Assembly: GCF_037975245.1 (NCBI RefSeq)
Contig: NC_092566.1
Coordinates: 8,972,001-9,032,000 of the forward strand
Source: Apostichopus japonicus
Lineage: Eukaryota > Echinodermata > Holothuroidea > Aspidochirotida > Stichopodidae
Length of the DNA: 60,000 nucleotides
Direction: 5' to 3'
Part shown: one piece after another, positions 25,701-37,700 of the stretch
Layout of the letters: each line of letters begins with the position of its first letter
Position numbering within the stretch: position 1 is the first letter of the stretch
The notes under the pieces: model-generated
The model's database searches: none
The model's input: only the letters and a program-made list of their open reading frames with translations
What the model was told of the DNA's origin: nothing
Translations under genes and position numbers: made by a program

Positions 25701-28700
25701 CATGGCAGTATCAAGGATTGCAACAAGGCTTCTAAAATGCCAAAAACAAATGCCCAATCACCCAACTTCTCAACTCCCTCCACCCTCCAAAAAAACTTGA
25801 AAATAAAAGATAAGATTAAAGCGAATGAAGCAATGAGAGCTTTCAAATAGATATGGTGTAGTTTCAGTGTATGCAACACATCCTTTACTTTTCTTCAATG
25901 ATTTGATGATTTGAACACCGAGATTTGCTTTCGTAAAATCTTGTCCTACTAATTTGGTGATGTTATTATAATCAAATTTCACTAAAATGATACCGGATAC
26001 TAGATAGATATCTCTCCGAATTGTGCTTCTGCGTTCGTACGTGGAACTCACCTGCCTCTCTGGAAATGATGAGAGGTGAAGTCATCCCTGAATCTGGATC
26101 CTCTTCTTCGGCTTGGTTCTCCACCTCTACCATCCCTCCCGCCGCGATCGCATCAAACGCAGCCGCTCCATCAGCCTCCCCATCATCATTTGGTGTCTGC
26201 ATAAAGAAAGAAAATAAACCAAGAGAGAGTTGGTTCGGATCGTGTGCTATCTTTACTAAAAACCTGTCTTGGAAACCAGAAATGGTAAACATTTTAACAA
26301 CTTACCCAAACTTGATCTAACTATTAAGAGAGCAAAACTTCGGACAACAATAAAGAACATGCAAAAAGCACATTAAAACATATCGTTCAATAGCAAGAGT
26401 TACAGAAGAACCTGTGCGCATGAATAACTTGAGATGACTGATATAAAGTGGACAGTTTGTACATTGAATAGGATCAAATTGTGAATTGTCCACAGAGTGT
26501 TAAAGAAAAAAATTAAAAAATTAAAAAAAAAATTAAAAAAATACAAAATACAACAAATGGTAACCATATCTTGGAGATATTCATAGAAGAATGAGGATTG
26601 CAATGATGGGTTAATTACTCAATACATCCCTTCCCATAATATCAATCCTTTTGTGGCTACAAACTGCACAGCATAAGTAATTGAAATCCAAAAAAATGCT
26701 CTCACCCTCACATTGCCCAATTACCTCCCCCAACTGCCTTTCCCCCCGCCCCCCAACTGCCTTCCCCCAACTGCCTTCCCCCAACTGCCTTCCCCCAACT
26801 GCCTACCCCCAACTGCCTTCCCCCAACTGCCTTCCCCCCAACTGCCTTCCCCCCAACTGCCTTCCCCCAACTGCCTTCCCCCCCAACTGCCTTCCCCCCA
26901 ACTGCCTTCCCCCCAACTGCCTTCCCCCCCAACTGCCTTCCCCCAACTGCCTTCCCCCCAACTGCCTTCCCCCAACTGCCTTTCCCCCAACTGCCTTCCC
27001 CCCCAACTGCCTTCCCACCCAACTGCCTTCCCTCCAACTGCCTTTCCCCCAACTGCCTCCCCCCAACTGCCTTCCCCCAACTGCCTTTCCCCCAACTGCC
27101 TTCCCCCCAACTGCCTTCCCCCAACTGCCTTTCCCCCAACTGCCTTCCCCCCCAACTGCCTTCCCACCCAACTGCCTTCCCTCCAACTGCCTTTCCCCCA
27201 ACTGCCTCCCCCCAACTGCCTTCCCCCAACTGCCTTTCCCCCAACTGCCTTCCCCCCCAACTGCCTTCCCACCCAACTGCCTTCCCTCCAACTGCCTTCC
27301 CCCAACTGCCTTTCCCCCAACTGCCTTCCCTCCAACTGCCTTTCCCCCAACTGCCTTCCCCCCCAACTGCCTTCCCACCCAACTGCCTTCCCTCCAACTG
27401 CCTTCCCCCAACTGCCTTTCCCCCAACTGCCTTCCCACCCAACTGCCTTTCCCCCAACTGCCTTCCCCCCCAACTGCCTTCCCACCCAACTGCCTTCCCT
27501 CCAACTGCCTTCCCCCAACTGCCTTTCCCCCAACTGCCTTCCCTCCAACTGCCTTCCCTCCAACTGCCTTTCCCCCAACTGCCTTCCCCCCCAACTGCCT
27601 TCCCACCCAACTGCCTTCCCTCCAACTGCCTTCCCCCCAACTGCCTTCCCCCCAACTGCCTCCCCCCCAACTGCCTTCCCCCAACTGCCTTTCCCCCAAC
27701 TGCCTTCCCACCCAACTGCCTTCCCACCCAACTGCCTTCCCTCCAACTGCCTTCCCTCCAACTGCCTTCCCCCCAACTGCCTCCCCCCCAACTGCCTCCA
27801 CCTCAACTGCCTCTTTCTCCAGAGCATATCTGGCACCTCTACGATAATGTCTCATACCTTTGATCCACTACCTAGGTCTGCTTCTGGTTCCGTCGTTCCC
27901 GAGGAGAGCTCCTGCATCCTCTCCGCCAGTTCCGTTGCGTCTACGCCACCGCTCTCCCCTCCGACCCCGTTCGTCAGCCCCATGGAAGCCCCCGTCGCCA
28001 ACGCCACTTTCCTGGCGAGGTCATGGGTGTCATAACCCAGGAGACCAATCACATGCTTACGAGGCTCTTGTTCAAAGCTGACCTGCGACGACAAAATCAC
28101 CAGGTCATAAAAAAAAAAATCCCATTCTTAATCGGATTTAAACAAAATGGAACGAGTAGAAATTCTGCTGCAGAAACTCACACATAATCTTTCAGGTGTT
28201 TTTATAATTTTTTTTATGAAATTCCCACAGTTGAACACTGTAGTGAAATTTGATCAAACAGGAAATAATTCAAAGCTGTTGTTTATTTATTTGGTCACCA
28301 ATTTATCACATACCTAATGAGAGCAAACCAAAATATAATGGTCATTAAACAATTCTTTTATAGTGACCACGAAATAAATTTCAAGTATTGAATAGTAGTT
28401 ACTGACCAGTCAGATGAATTGTTCTGTACATCTGATAATTGGGTATCACCACAATTGGACACCACTAAACTTGGTCATTATGGTAATTTTAGTTTTGATC
28501 CCAAGAAACAAAAATGACTTGCCAGATCAGATCTCCAAGGTGATCAAAAGTTGGAATTTTCATCATCATAATATGACAAAATATTTGATCATCATATCAT
28601 GGCAGTATCAAGAGTTGTAACAAGGCTTCAAAAATGCCAAACACAAATTCCCAATCACCCAACTTCTCAATTCCCCCCCACCCCCCCTTCAAAAAACTTG

Positions 28701-31700
28701 TAAATTAAAGATAAGATTAAAGCAAATGGGGCAATGAGAGCTTTCTAATAGATATAGTGTAGTTTCCAAGTCAAATTGAATGATTTTAAACTTGCTTACT
28801 TCATTCTCATCATCTGAAAGAAAAGTTGCTTTGTCCAAACTGCAGTGTGATCAAAATTTTGGGATAGATTGCTATCAAAATTTTTACCAAAATCAACTGA
28901 CCGATCTCCTTATCATTTCTTTAACATAACATACATATGGGTATGATTTGATGGTATTGTTTTTACCTTCAGAAACTTCCACATCTCTGCCTCTTCGTTG
29001 TTCACTGCCTTTGCGATCTTGCCGTCGCAAAACTCGCAAAATTGACCCTGCGAGAGGGCCTCCTCCAGGGATTTGGAACGACTGACCAACTCGGGTTCTG
29101 TCACCACCTGACTGAGGAAAACCGAGGACGAACTATGAGCCGGCTGTTGATTGGCAGGTGCTTTGTTCTGTTGGAATGACAGTAGTTTACCACCGAACTG
29201 GGGAAAAAAGAAGACCAGACGTTCAAAGGTAACACCGTGAGTAGAGATTAATTACAGTGGACCAGACTCGCAGTGAGAGTACCACACCAAGAATAGGAGT
29301 ACAATTAGAATTCCCATCGGTACGAGTGAACAATCTTGCAAGTTTGTTTGTACACCAGATTTCCAAATGCCTCAAGTACATTTACAGGTGCATGTAGTGC
29401 TGATTCTATGTGGCTTTCCAACCAGTCAGATGATTAGTTCTGTATATCCGCTAATTGGGTATCACCACAACTGGATACCACTACACTTGGGGTAATAATG
29501 GTATTTTTAGTTTTGTCCACAAACAAAACTGAATTGCCAGATCAGATCTCCAAGGTGATCAAAAAGTTGGAATTTTCATCATCACGATATGACGAAATAT
29601 TTGATCATCATGTCATGGCAGTATCAAGGATTGTAACAAGGCTTCAAAAATGCCAAAACAAATGCCCATATCACCCAAATTCTCAACTCCTCCCACCCCC
29701 AACCCCCCCCCCCCCTCCAAAACCCTTGAAAATATAAGAAGAGTCTACAGGGGATGAAACCAACATCATCCGTACATCTCAGAGCAAAACTTTTTATCAG
29801 GGACATCTTCCCAACAAGAGCAAATACAAATGTTGGATATATATTATGATCCCCTTAGAAGTTCTTAAAATGGCTAGATGTCTCAGTTAAAGACCTACAA
29901 TTGTGTCCCCTGTATGCTGCCACCAAGCCCAACATTTTAGTTCCCTGTGTTAGCTGGAAACATACATTTTAAACATGAAAGTAAAGCAATGGTGTTGACC
30001 ATCATCGAAAATGATAGTAACTATACTTACAGAAATGTCACAATACGCCCACAGCACTATGTACAGTAATCAGTTTATGCCTTGCATGCCCCCCCCCCCA
30101 CCCATTTTTTTCTTTTAGTAACAACAAGAGTCTAGCAACTCCTGGACTTACCCCAAATGATGCCCCAGCCGGTCTTTTCAACCATTTTGGTGGTTTCTTC
30201 AACAAGACTGGCTTTGCTTTGGTTTGAGTATCCACTTGCTGTTGAGGAACTGGCATCGGTTCCATACCAGGGAAGGAAGAAACAAGCTGAAATATGGAGA
30301 GACAAGAGCAAACTTTCATGTATACGTCTTTGGTGTCATCCAGCAAAAAATTTGAAGGCATTCTAATAAAACTGAGTAATGGAGTTGCTTTCTTGGAGAT
30401 GTATAACCCTTCAAATCCTTCCAAGGCACCGGAGGAGGGTTCAATTAGGGGTTGATGGGTGGGGGCCTCAGTGAGGAAAGATGAGGGTCCAATTATTTTA
30501 TGGATTTTAATACTTTAACTGTAACTGACTAGGTTTGATCTAACTAGAATAATTGGGACCAATAAAGATGATCTTTAATTAACACAGGATCAAAGAACGA
30601 TACAAACTACAAACAGACTTTTTTCCCACCTGAAATTGACTTTTCTGGTTTCTAAGGGAGAAGACTCGGGGAGTGAAACAGGTTGGTTGGACTGATCTAA
30701 CTCGGCACTTTCCAGTCAAAATTTGTGTTTGCTCCGACATATCACTGGATAATTCATTTGCAAACATTAAGCATTGCAAAATTGGAGGTGTTTGAAGGTA
30801 ATAATATGAAGCAAAATAATGCCTTACCATGTAGAAATATCTATTACACATCTTTGAATACGAGTAGCCATTTTGCATGCAACTATGTCGTACACAATAA
30901 TACATTCTATGGTTCTCATAGCTGACATAGCATCCAACGACTCATTCTCAAACCCACGATCGATTCTCTCCATATGTGACTATTTTGCTATGTTTTTCAA
31001 AAATAGAGATTGCTATTCAAATGTGACAAAGGTCTGCAATCTGTGATAACGTGACAGAACAGAGTAACCTGTCACCTATCAGAAGCAATCTTCAGACTTT
31101 GATTTCTGATTCTATGTGGCTTTCCAACCAGTCAGATGAATAGTTCTGTACATCCGCTAATTGGATATCACCACAATTGGACACCACTACACTTGGTAAC
31201 CATGGTATTTTTAGTTTTGCCCACAAACAAAACTGACTTGCCAGATCAGATCTCCAAGGTGATCAAAAAGTTGGAATTTTCATCATCACGATATGACAAA
31301 ATATTTGATCATCATGTCATGGCAATATCAAGGATTGTAACAAGGCTTCAAAAATGCCAAAAACAAATGCCCAATCACCCAACTTCTTAACTCCCCCCCC
31401 CCCCCAACCCTCTCCAAAACCCTTGAATATATAAGATAAGATTAAAGCGAATGGGGTAACGAGAGCCTTCTAATAGAAATAGTGTAGTTTACATGTATGC
31501 AACACATTCTCTTATTCTTCAAAAAGTCATATCAAAACAGAAAAAATGAGAATCATCTATGCAAGAAAACTTGCATGTTATGAAGGAGGAGAATAAAACC
31601 AGGAAGTTATGGGAGGTTTCACCTGGGGTGGAAGGTGGGGATTCCCTGGGGTTTGACATCCATCAATCAACGCCTCCAACTTGGAACACCTGCAGAAACT

Positions 31701-34700
31701 GAACACTCTGCACCTGTTTTTATTATGGCTCTCACCTGATTGACATGCTGATCTTGTGGTGCCTGTACGGTACCGCCTCCGCCCATCAGAGAGTAAACGC
31801 TGATGTGACCATCGAAGGAGGAGTTGGCAATGAGACAAGGGTTTCTGGGACACCACTGGACATCAAAGCTCCACTGGGTGGTGGTGGGGAGCTCGTAGAG
31901 GACCTCTCCCCCCTGGACGGCGCTGTTAGGGTTCCACACCAGGATACGGTTGTCCTTGCCGCAGCTGAGGAGCAAGTCGGGGTCTTGCTGGCACCAGTTC
32001 ATGGAGAGGACACCCCTAAGTGAGGAAAAGGATCGAAACGGCTCGAATTAACGAATGACACACCACTTTGGAAGCAATGCCAAGACTGAGTTTACTCGCA
32101 ATGGTCACTTTCCACCTTTACATATTTCGACATGAAGTAAACTCTTGATTGGACATGTTGCAATGAGTAACCAGATCATACAGGGAATTATTTATCCACT
32201 ATCTCATCGCAAAATGGTCAAATTGAGATACAAGTACAAAGATGTACTACAAGGAGTAGAAGTATATATTTTAAGAGCTTTTAGGGCAACCGACTCTGAT
32301 TTTCAGACAACCAAAATGTGAGGCCTGGTTGTCTGAGGGACAACGAGGAAATATCCTTAAAAATTTGCCTTGATCAACTACTTACGTGACGTTTTAATCA
32401 GATGATAGCTATGTTGGTAATAAAAAAAAAACAATACAAAATGCTATAAGATGACCACAATTGCTACAGAGATTTTATTTTATTCTAATGCATAACCTAC
32501 CTAAACATTTACCAGTATTGATCATAAACCCAGTATTGTTTAGACATGTCGAATATTCATAAAACAACTTGGCATTGATCACCCACCAATGGACATCACT
32601 TCAATTAGCCATTTTTTAAGTTTTTTTTTAGTTTTGTTCACAAGAAACAAAACTGAATTGCCAGATCAGATCTCCAAGGTGATCAAAAGTTGGAATTTTC
32701 ATCATCACGATATGAAAAAATATTAGATCATCATGTCATGGCAGTATCAAGGATTGTGCAAGGCTCCAAATATTCCTCGACAGACCCCCTCCCACCCCCA
32801 ACAAACATAAATCGATTAACAGCAGGGGAAATATATATAAAGAAGAAGTATATGAAAACAACAGTATTGCCCATTTACAGACTGAGAATCAAATACACCA
32901 TTGTACATGGTCATTGCAACAATATTTGCAACGAAAGATGAGCATACTGTTCTCTCCATATAACACAACCAATAAAGAAACCAATCCCCAAGCATTAAAA
33001 GCCAGGGACTGGAGAAAGGTGCAAAGTTGCAAGCATTTGTCCATAAACTCCACCACACTTTTACTCACAAACATTCATTTTTTTTCCCTCGTGAACACAT
33101 CACAAGTTCCTTTTTAATATCCCCACCAGGAAATGCTGAGGTTGTCTACTCTTTCAAAGGATTTACAGGGATTATGTTTAGACAGTGGAGGTTACAACTG
33201 CCGGTGATAAACTGGTAACTCTTGCTACAGAGTTACATTTTTACCCATTTCCTTCAAACGCTAACAAGACTCCTACGATATTCCAACCTTCCAAATAAGC
33301 AACCGAAAAGTAATGTTTATACCACTGAACTAAGAGCATCCACTACGCAAAACTCGACAGATAAAGGTTTTACCGATCACAACCACCCCTACAGCTCAGC
33401 AAGTTGTTTAAAAATACTGTTACAGCCCATGAAAGGGTGTAATCTTCTGTTCCATGCTTGACTGGACATTTTAAAAACTGAAACTGTTTGCTTAAATATC
33501 ATTTTTTTTAAACAAAAGAGCTTTCTTCTGTCTGTGGGTGAGAGCCAAAAGCCTAGTTCTACAATTAATTTATTTGTCCCATTGTGAACTTGATGAAAAT
33601 GAGTCTGATCTAGATCCTTTCCAGAGAGAAAGATGCACACACATACCTTTGATGGTTTTCCAATACTTTGAGCGGAGATGTGGCAAATCTTAGATCCCAG
33701 ACTTGTATAACTGGCATGTGATCATCTTCTGATGCCAGTAACATCTGTGTGGCTATGTCTGGATGCCATACCACTGCCTTGCATCTTATCTGTCCACATC
33801 AATAAGAAGACAGGAAAAAAAAAACAGAAATAAATGCAAATTGTCGCATGCATATCTTGCAGGAATAAAACTATATATTTAGCACATAGAGTGGGATGAG
33901 AACTTGCAGGAACGTAACAACTTATACGACAATGTATAGAAACTCGACTGACCAATGTTTGGTCTCCTTTTGATACCAGTAACATTTAAATTAGCAATGT
34001 CAGTATGACTGTCTACTGACTTTTCATATTGTCTATTAACACACAGAAACAAACAACAACTACATGTCCATTCCAACAGACAACTTACTGTGTGAGTGTT
34101 ACAAAAGTGAGCTAACAAACACAAGACTAGTATTTTTCATCCTCGACCATCAGTTATTAAATTCATCAAGTCTCATCAGCTACTGCACAATCTCAAAACA
34201 TTTTCAAAAACAATAGTCCGGGGAAATTATTTAATAACGCAACAAAATATTAGCCTATCGAATCGGATGTTTCGAAGAGCCATTACGCTCATATATCATA
34301 CAATGATTGATAGCAGAACATATAGAATATTGCTTGCTAACACTACAGCATGAAACAGCATGGATCTAAGGCAACATTTTTGTGTCTATTTATGACGATG
34401 TCATCGTACTTATAATTCTTCAACGAGTGCAGCAGTATACTGTAAGTGCAACAGCACCATCACAGCAACAGTAACACCATAGTAACAGTATCACTAACCC
34501 CACAGTTACACCACAGCAACACCACAGCACAATGTAACAGTAAACCACAGTAACAGGAACAACACAGTATTAGTAACACAGCAATATGGCAGGAGCTAGA
34601 ATATCATTGCTTGCCGGGCAACACTTTCATCCCCACTAAACCATGGATAAACTTTGTAGCTTAGCCAGATCAGATCTCCAAGGTGATCAAAAGTTTGGAA

Positions 34701-37700
34701 TTTTCATCACCTAAAACTATGAATAGTTTGAAAATCATCATTTCTTGGCCTCCAAAATGGTATACTATTAAATACCATCCATATACCTCCAGACCTATCA
34801 CCCTCCACTTTTTTAACTATATGTGAAGCAGTTTTTGCACCCTTCCTTCCCAAAATTTCCAAAAACCTTCCGCTCGGGTGCACAAGACGCGGCCCACGGT
34901 CAAAATTTGATGTGACCTGGCAGGTCTTTGAAACACAATTGACGTGGACTGCTAAGCCTACATATATCGGTTGCACTGTTTATTTCCAATAATAAATGGA
35001 ACGATACTATAAACAACACTGAAATGACAGTAAAGAGAAAACCATGAAGGTTGTTCCCTTTGTGGAGTTTGTATTTGTGATAGGATATTTCAGTTTAACA
35101 AATGAGCAATGGCAATGTAAAACTTTCTGATCCTTTATTCCTCATAATGACATATTTTCATTTTCGTCACAGGAACGTAAAGGCTGGGTACAAGGTTCAC
35201 CATAACCCACAAGATCGACCCACAAGATCGACCCACAAGATGAACAAAATCAACTTGGAAGGTAGCTTTAAAACCGAGAATGCAAATAATATGATGATAA
35301 ATTGTTCTATCTTACCCTTGAGCTGTGATCTGTAACTTTAATAATTGGTTCATTCTTCTTCAGGTCCCATACAATACACTGTCCTCCCGGGCTAGTCGAG
35401 GCCAAAATGTGTTGCACTTGTCTGTTCCAGGCTACGCAACTGATCTCGTCCAGAGGCTTGAAAGTGGGAAAGAAACGAGAAAAGCATAGAGTAAGCAGTC
35501 TAATAGACAGATATAGCTTGATGGGTATCTTGTAACTTTCTTTTGTCACTTGGAGAGAAATAACTGTTTAACAAACTGCTTATCTACTGGAAAAAAAATC
35601 TCCTGCATAGGGTAAATATGTAAATTTAGAGGGCCTGCCTGATTCAATCCTAGCAGGGTTTTTGTGAAAGGCAAAACGGTAACCAGTAACTGAAGTCTGA
35701 CTGAAATCCCAAGCAGGTAATTTTCCTTTGCCTTTGCCAGATCAGATCTCCAAGGTGATCAAACAATGTTTTATCTCTTCATCAATGAAAATATGACAGT
35801 AGAGAATCATCATGTCTTGGCATTTAGGGCAATAAGTCTGCAGTGTTACAGATATCATGAAGTCTGCAATAAGTCTGCAGTGTTACAGATATCCTGAAGT
35901 CTGCAAGAAGTCTGCAGTGTTACAGATTTCAGATATCTGAAGTCTGCACAGTAACTCTGCAGTGTTACAGATTTCAGATATCTGAAGTCTGCACAATAAC
36001 TCTGCAGTGTTACAGATTTCAGATATCCTGAAGTTTGCAAGAAGTCTGCAGTGTTACAGATCCTGCTTTGCCCAACGACAAAACAGGGGGAAAATTTGCA
36101 CTTTTCACAGCAAAATAATGAAACTTATCAAAGGCCTTATAGCATTTAGACATACCCTATGGGCTTGGACGTTTTTTTTAATGTAAAAATCGGGTGGGCA
36201 GCTGAGCTATTACGGGTTAAGAAGAGCAAACACCTGATATCTTTATTTTGTGGTGGGGGGGGGGGGTGTCTAGAGGAAAAAACCATTTTAGCAGAGAATA
36301 ATTCATTTGATTTATTTTGAATTTTGTGTTTGCTGTACAGCATTTATGTATTAGTCAGCTGCCCTTCTTCTCCAAGGGGCTCTCCTCCGATGGGCCCCTC
36401 TCCTACACACAGGGTCACAGACACTCCATGACAGCACAATAATCGAGTCATAGACATATCACAGACACTCCATCGCGAAATACTAATTGGGTCACAGACA
36501 CTCCATTACGGGTCACTAATGTAACTTCATCTGTATTTCTTCATTGCCTTGTTTTGTTGTAACATCTTCCTTTGGCTATAACTTTACTCTACCTGATAAC
36601 TTATTATTTTTTTTTTCCCCTTTTACAGAAACAACTCTATCCTACATACCTAGACTTTATAAAAGCACCCATGGCTAACTAACTGGGGGATGTGACAACG
36701 TACTAGCAGGAACATAATGGATGCAGACCAGCTAGAGATCGCTATAGATGTTACCGCAGATTCATACATATTCACAAGCATCAGCACATTCAATTGATGC
36801 ATGTTGTTTGGCTAAGGGCTTCCATTTCATTTGAGAGAAACAAAATTAAATTAAACTTGTGTGCCAAACGTCTCTCAATATCTAGGCATTGTAACAGACG
36901 CGAGTCCATCGGAGCAAGTTTCCGAGTGAAACTGCTCTTTTATTTTCCAAAAACTTTTCCCCTATTATTTATCAGCAGGTTTTTCTTTGCTTTCTTCTCT
37001 TCTCAATTCTCACCTGTGCTTTGGCTCCGGGTGTCATGGGATTAGTAGGGCTGTTCAAATCCCAGATGAAGATTTCAGAATCGCTGGCACCGGTCGCTAA
37101 CAGGTTACCTTGGAAGGGATTGAAGTCCAGGGCTTTCACCGACCCGGTATGCTGTAAGAAGAACGAGAAAATATACAGAACCGTCACGAACATCTGATTC
37201 TCACTGTAAATGCTGTTCTGTGTCAGTCTTACAAGTTAACAACTCTTACACTTCTAAGAGCTGTTGCTGCCTACAGTTTTCAGAGGGACATCATTTAATA
37301 CAAGAAAAGCATGGAGTTAGCAGTTTAATAGACAGATATAACTCGATGGGTATCTTGGGGTTCTTTTGTCAATTGGAGAGAAATAACTGTTTTACAAACT
37401 GCTCAACGACTGGGGAGAAAAAACAATCTCCTGCATAGGGTAAATAAGTAAATTTAGAGGGCCTGCCTGATTCAATCCTAGCAGGGTTTTCGTGAAAGGC
37501 AAAACGGTAACCAGTAACTGAAGTCTGACTGAAATCCTGAGCAGGTAATTTCCTTTGCCTTTGCCAGATCAGATCTCCAAGGTGATCAAACAATGTTTAC
37601 TCTCTTCATCAATGAAAATATGGCAGTAGAGAATCATCATGTCTTGGCATTTACGGCAGCTCAGATATTATAAGTTAAGAAGCGCAAACCCCACGAGCTG

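Noticed and set aside
26681-28035. Open frames of 300-440 codons across 26.7-28.0 kb on both strands
   Set aside because: They arise from the C-rich minisatellite lacking stop codons; the only supported coding part is SEC31A exon 10 (27858-28082).
33944-34020. Partial copy of SEC31A exon 6 in intron 5
   Set aside because: Similarity to the exon (near 33720-33770) is only about 70% over 40 bp, too weak to separate from chance.
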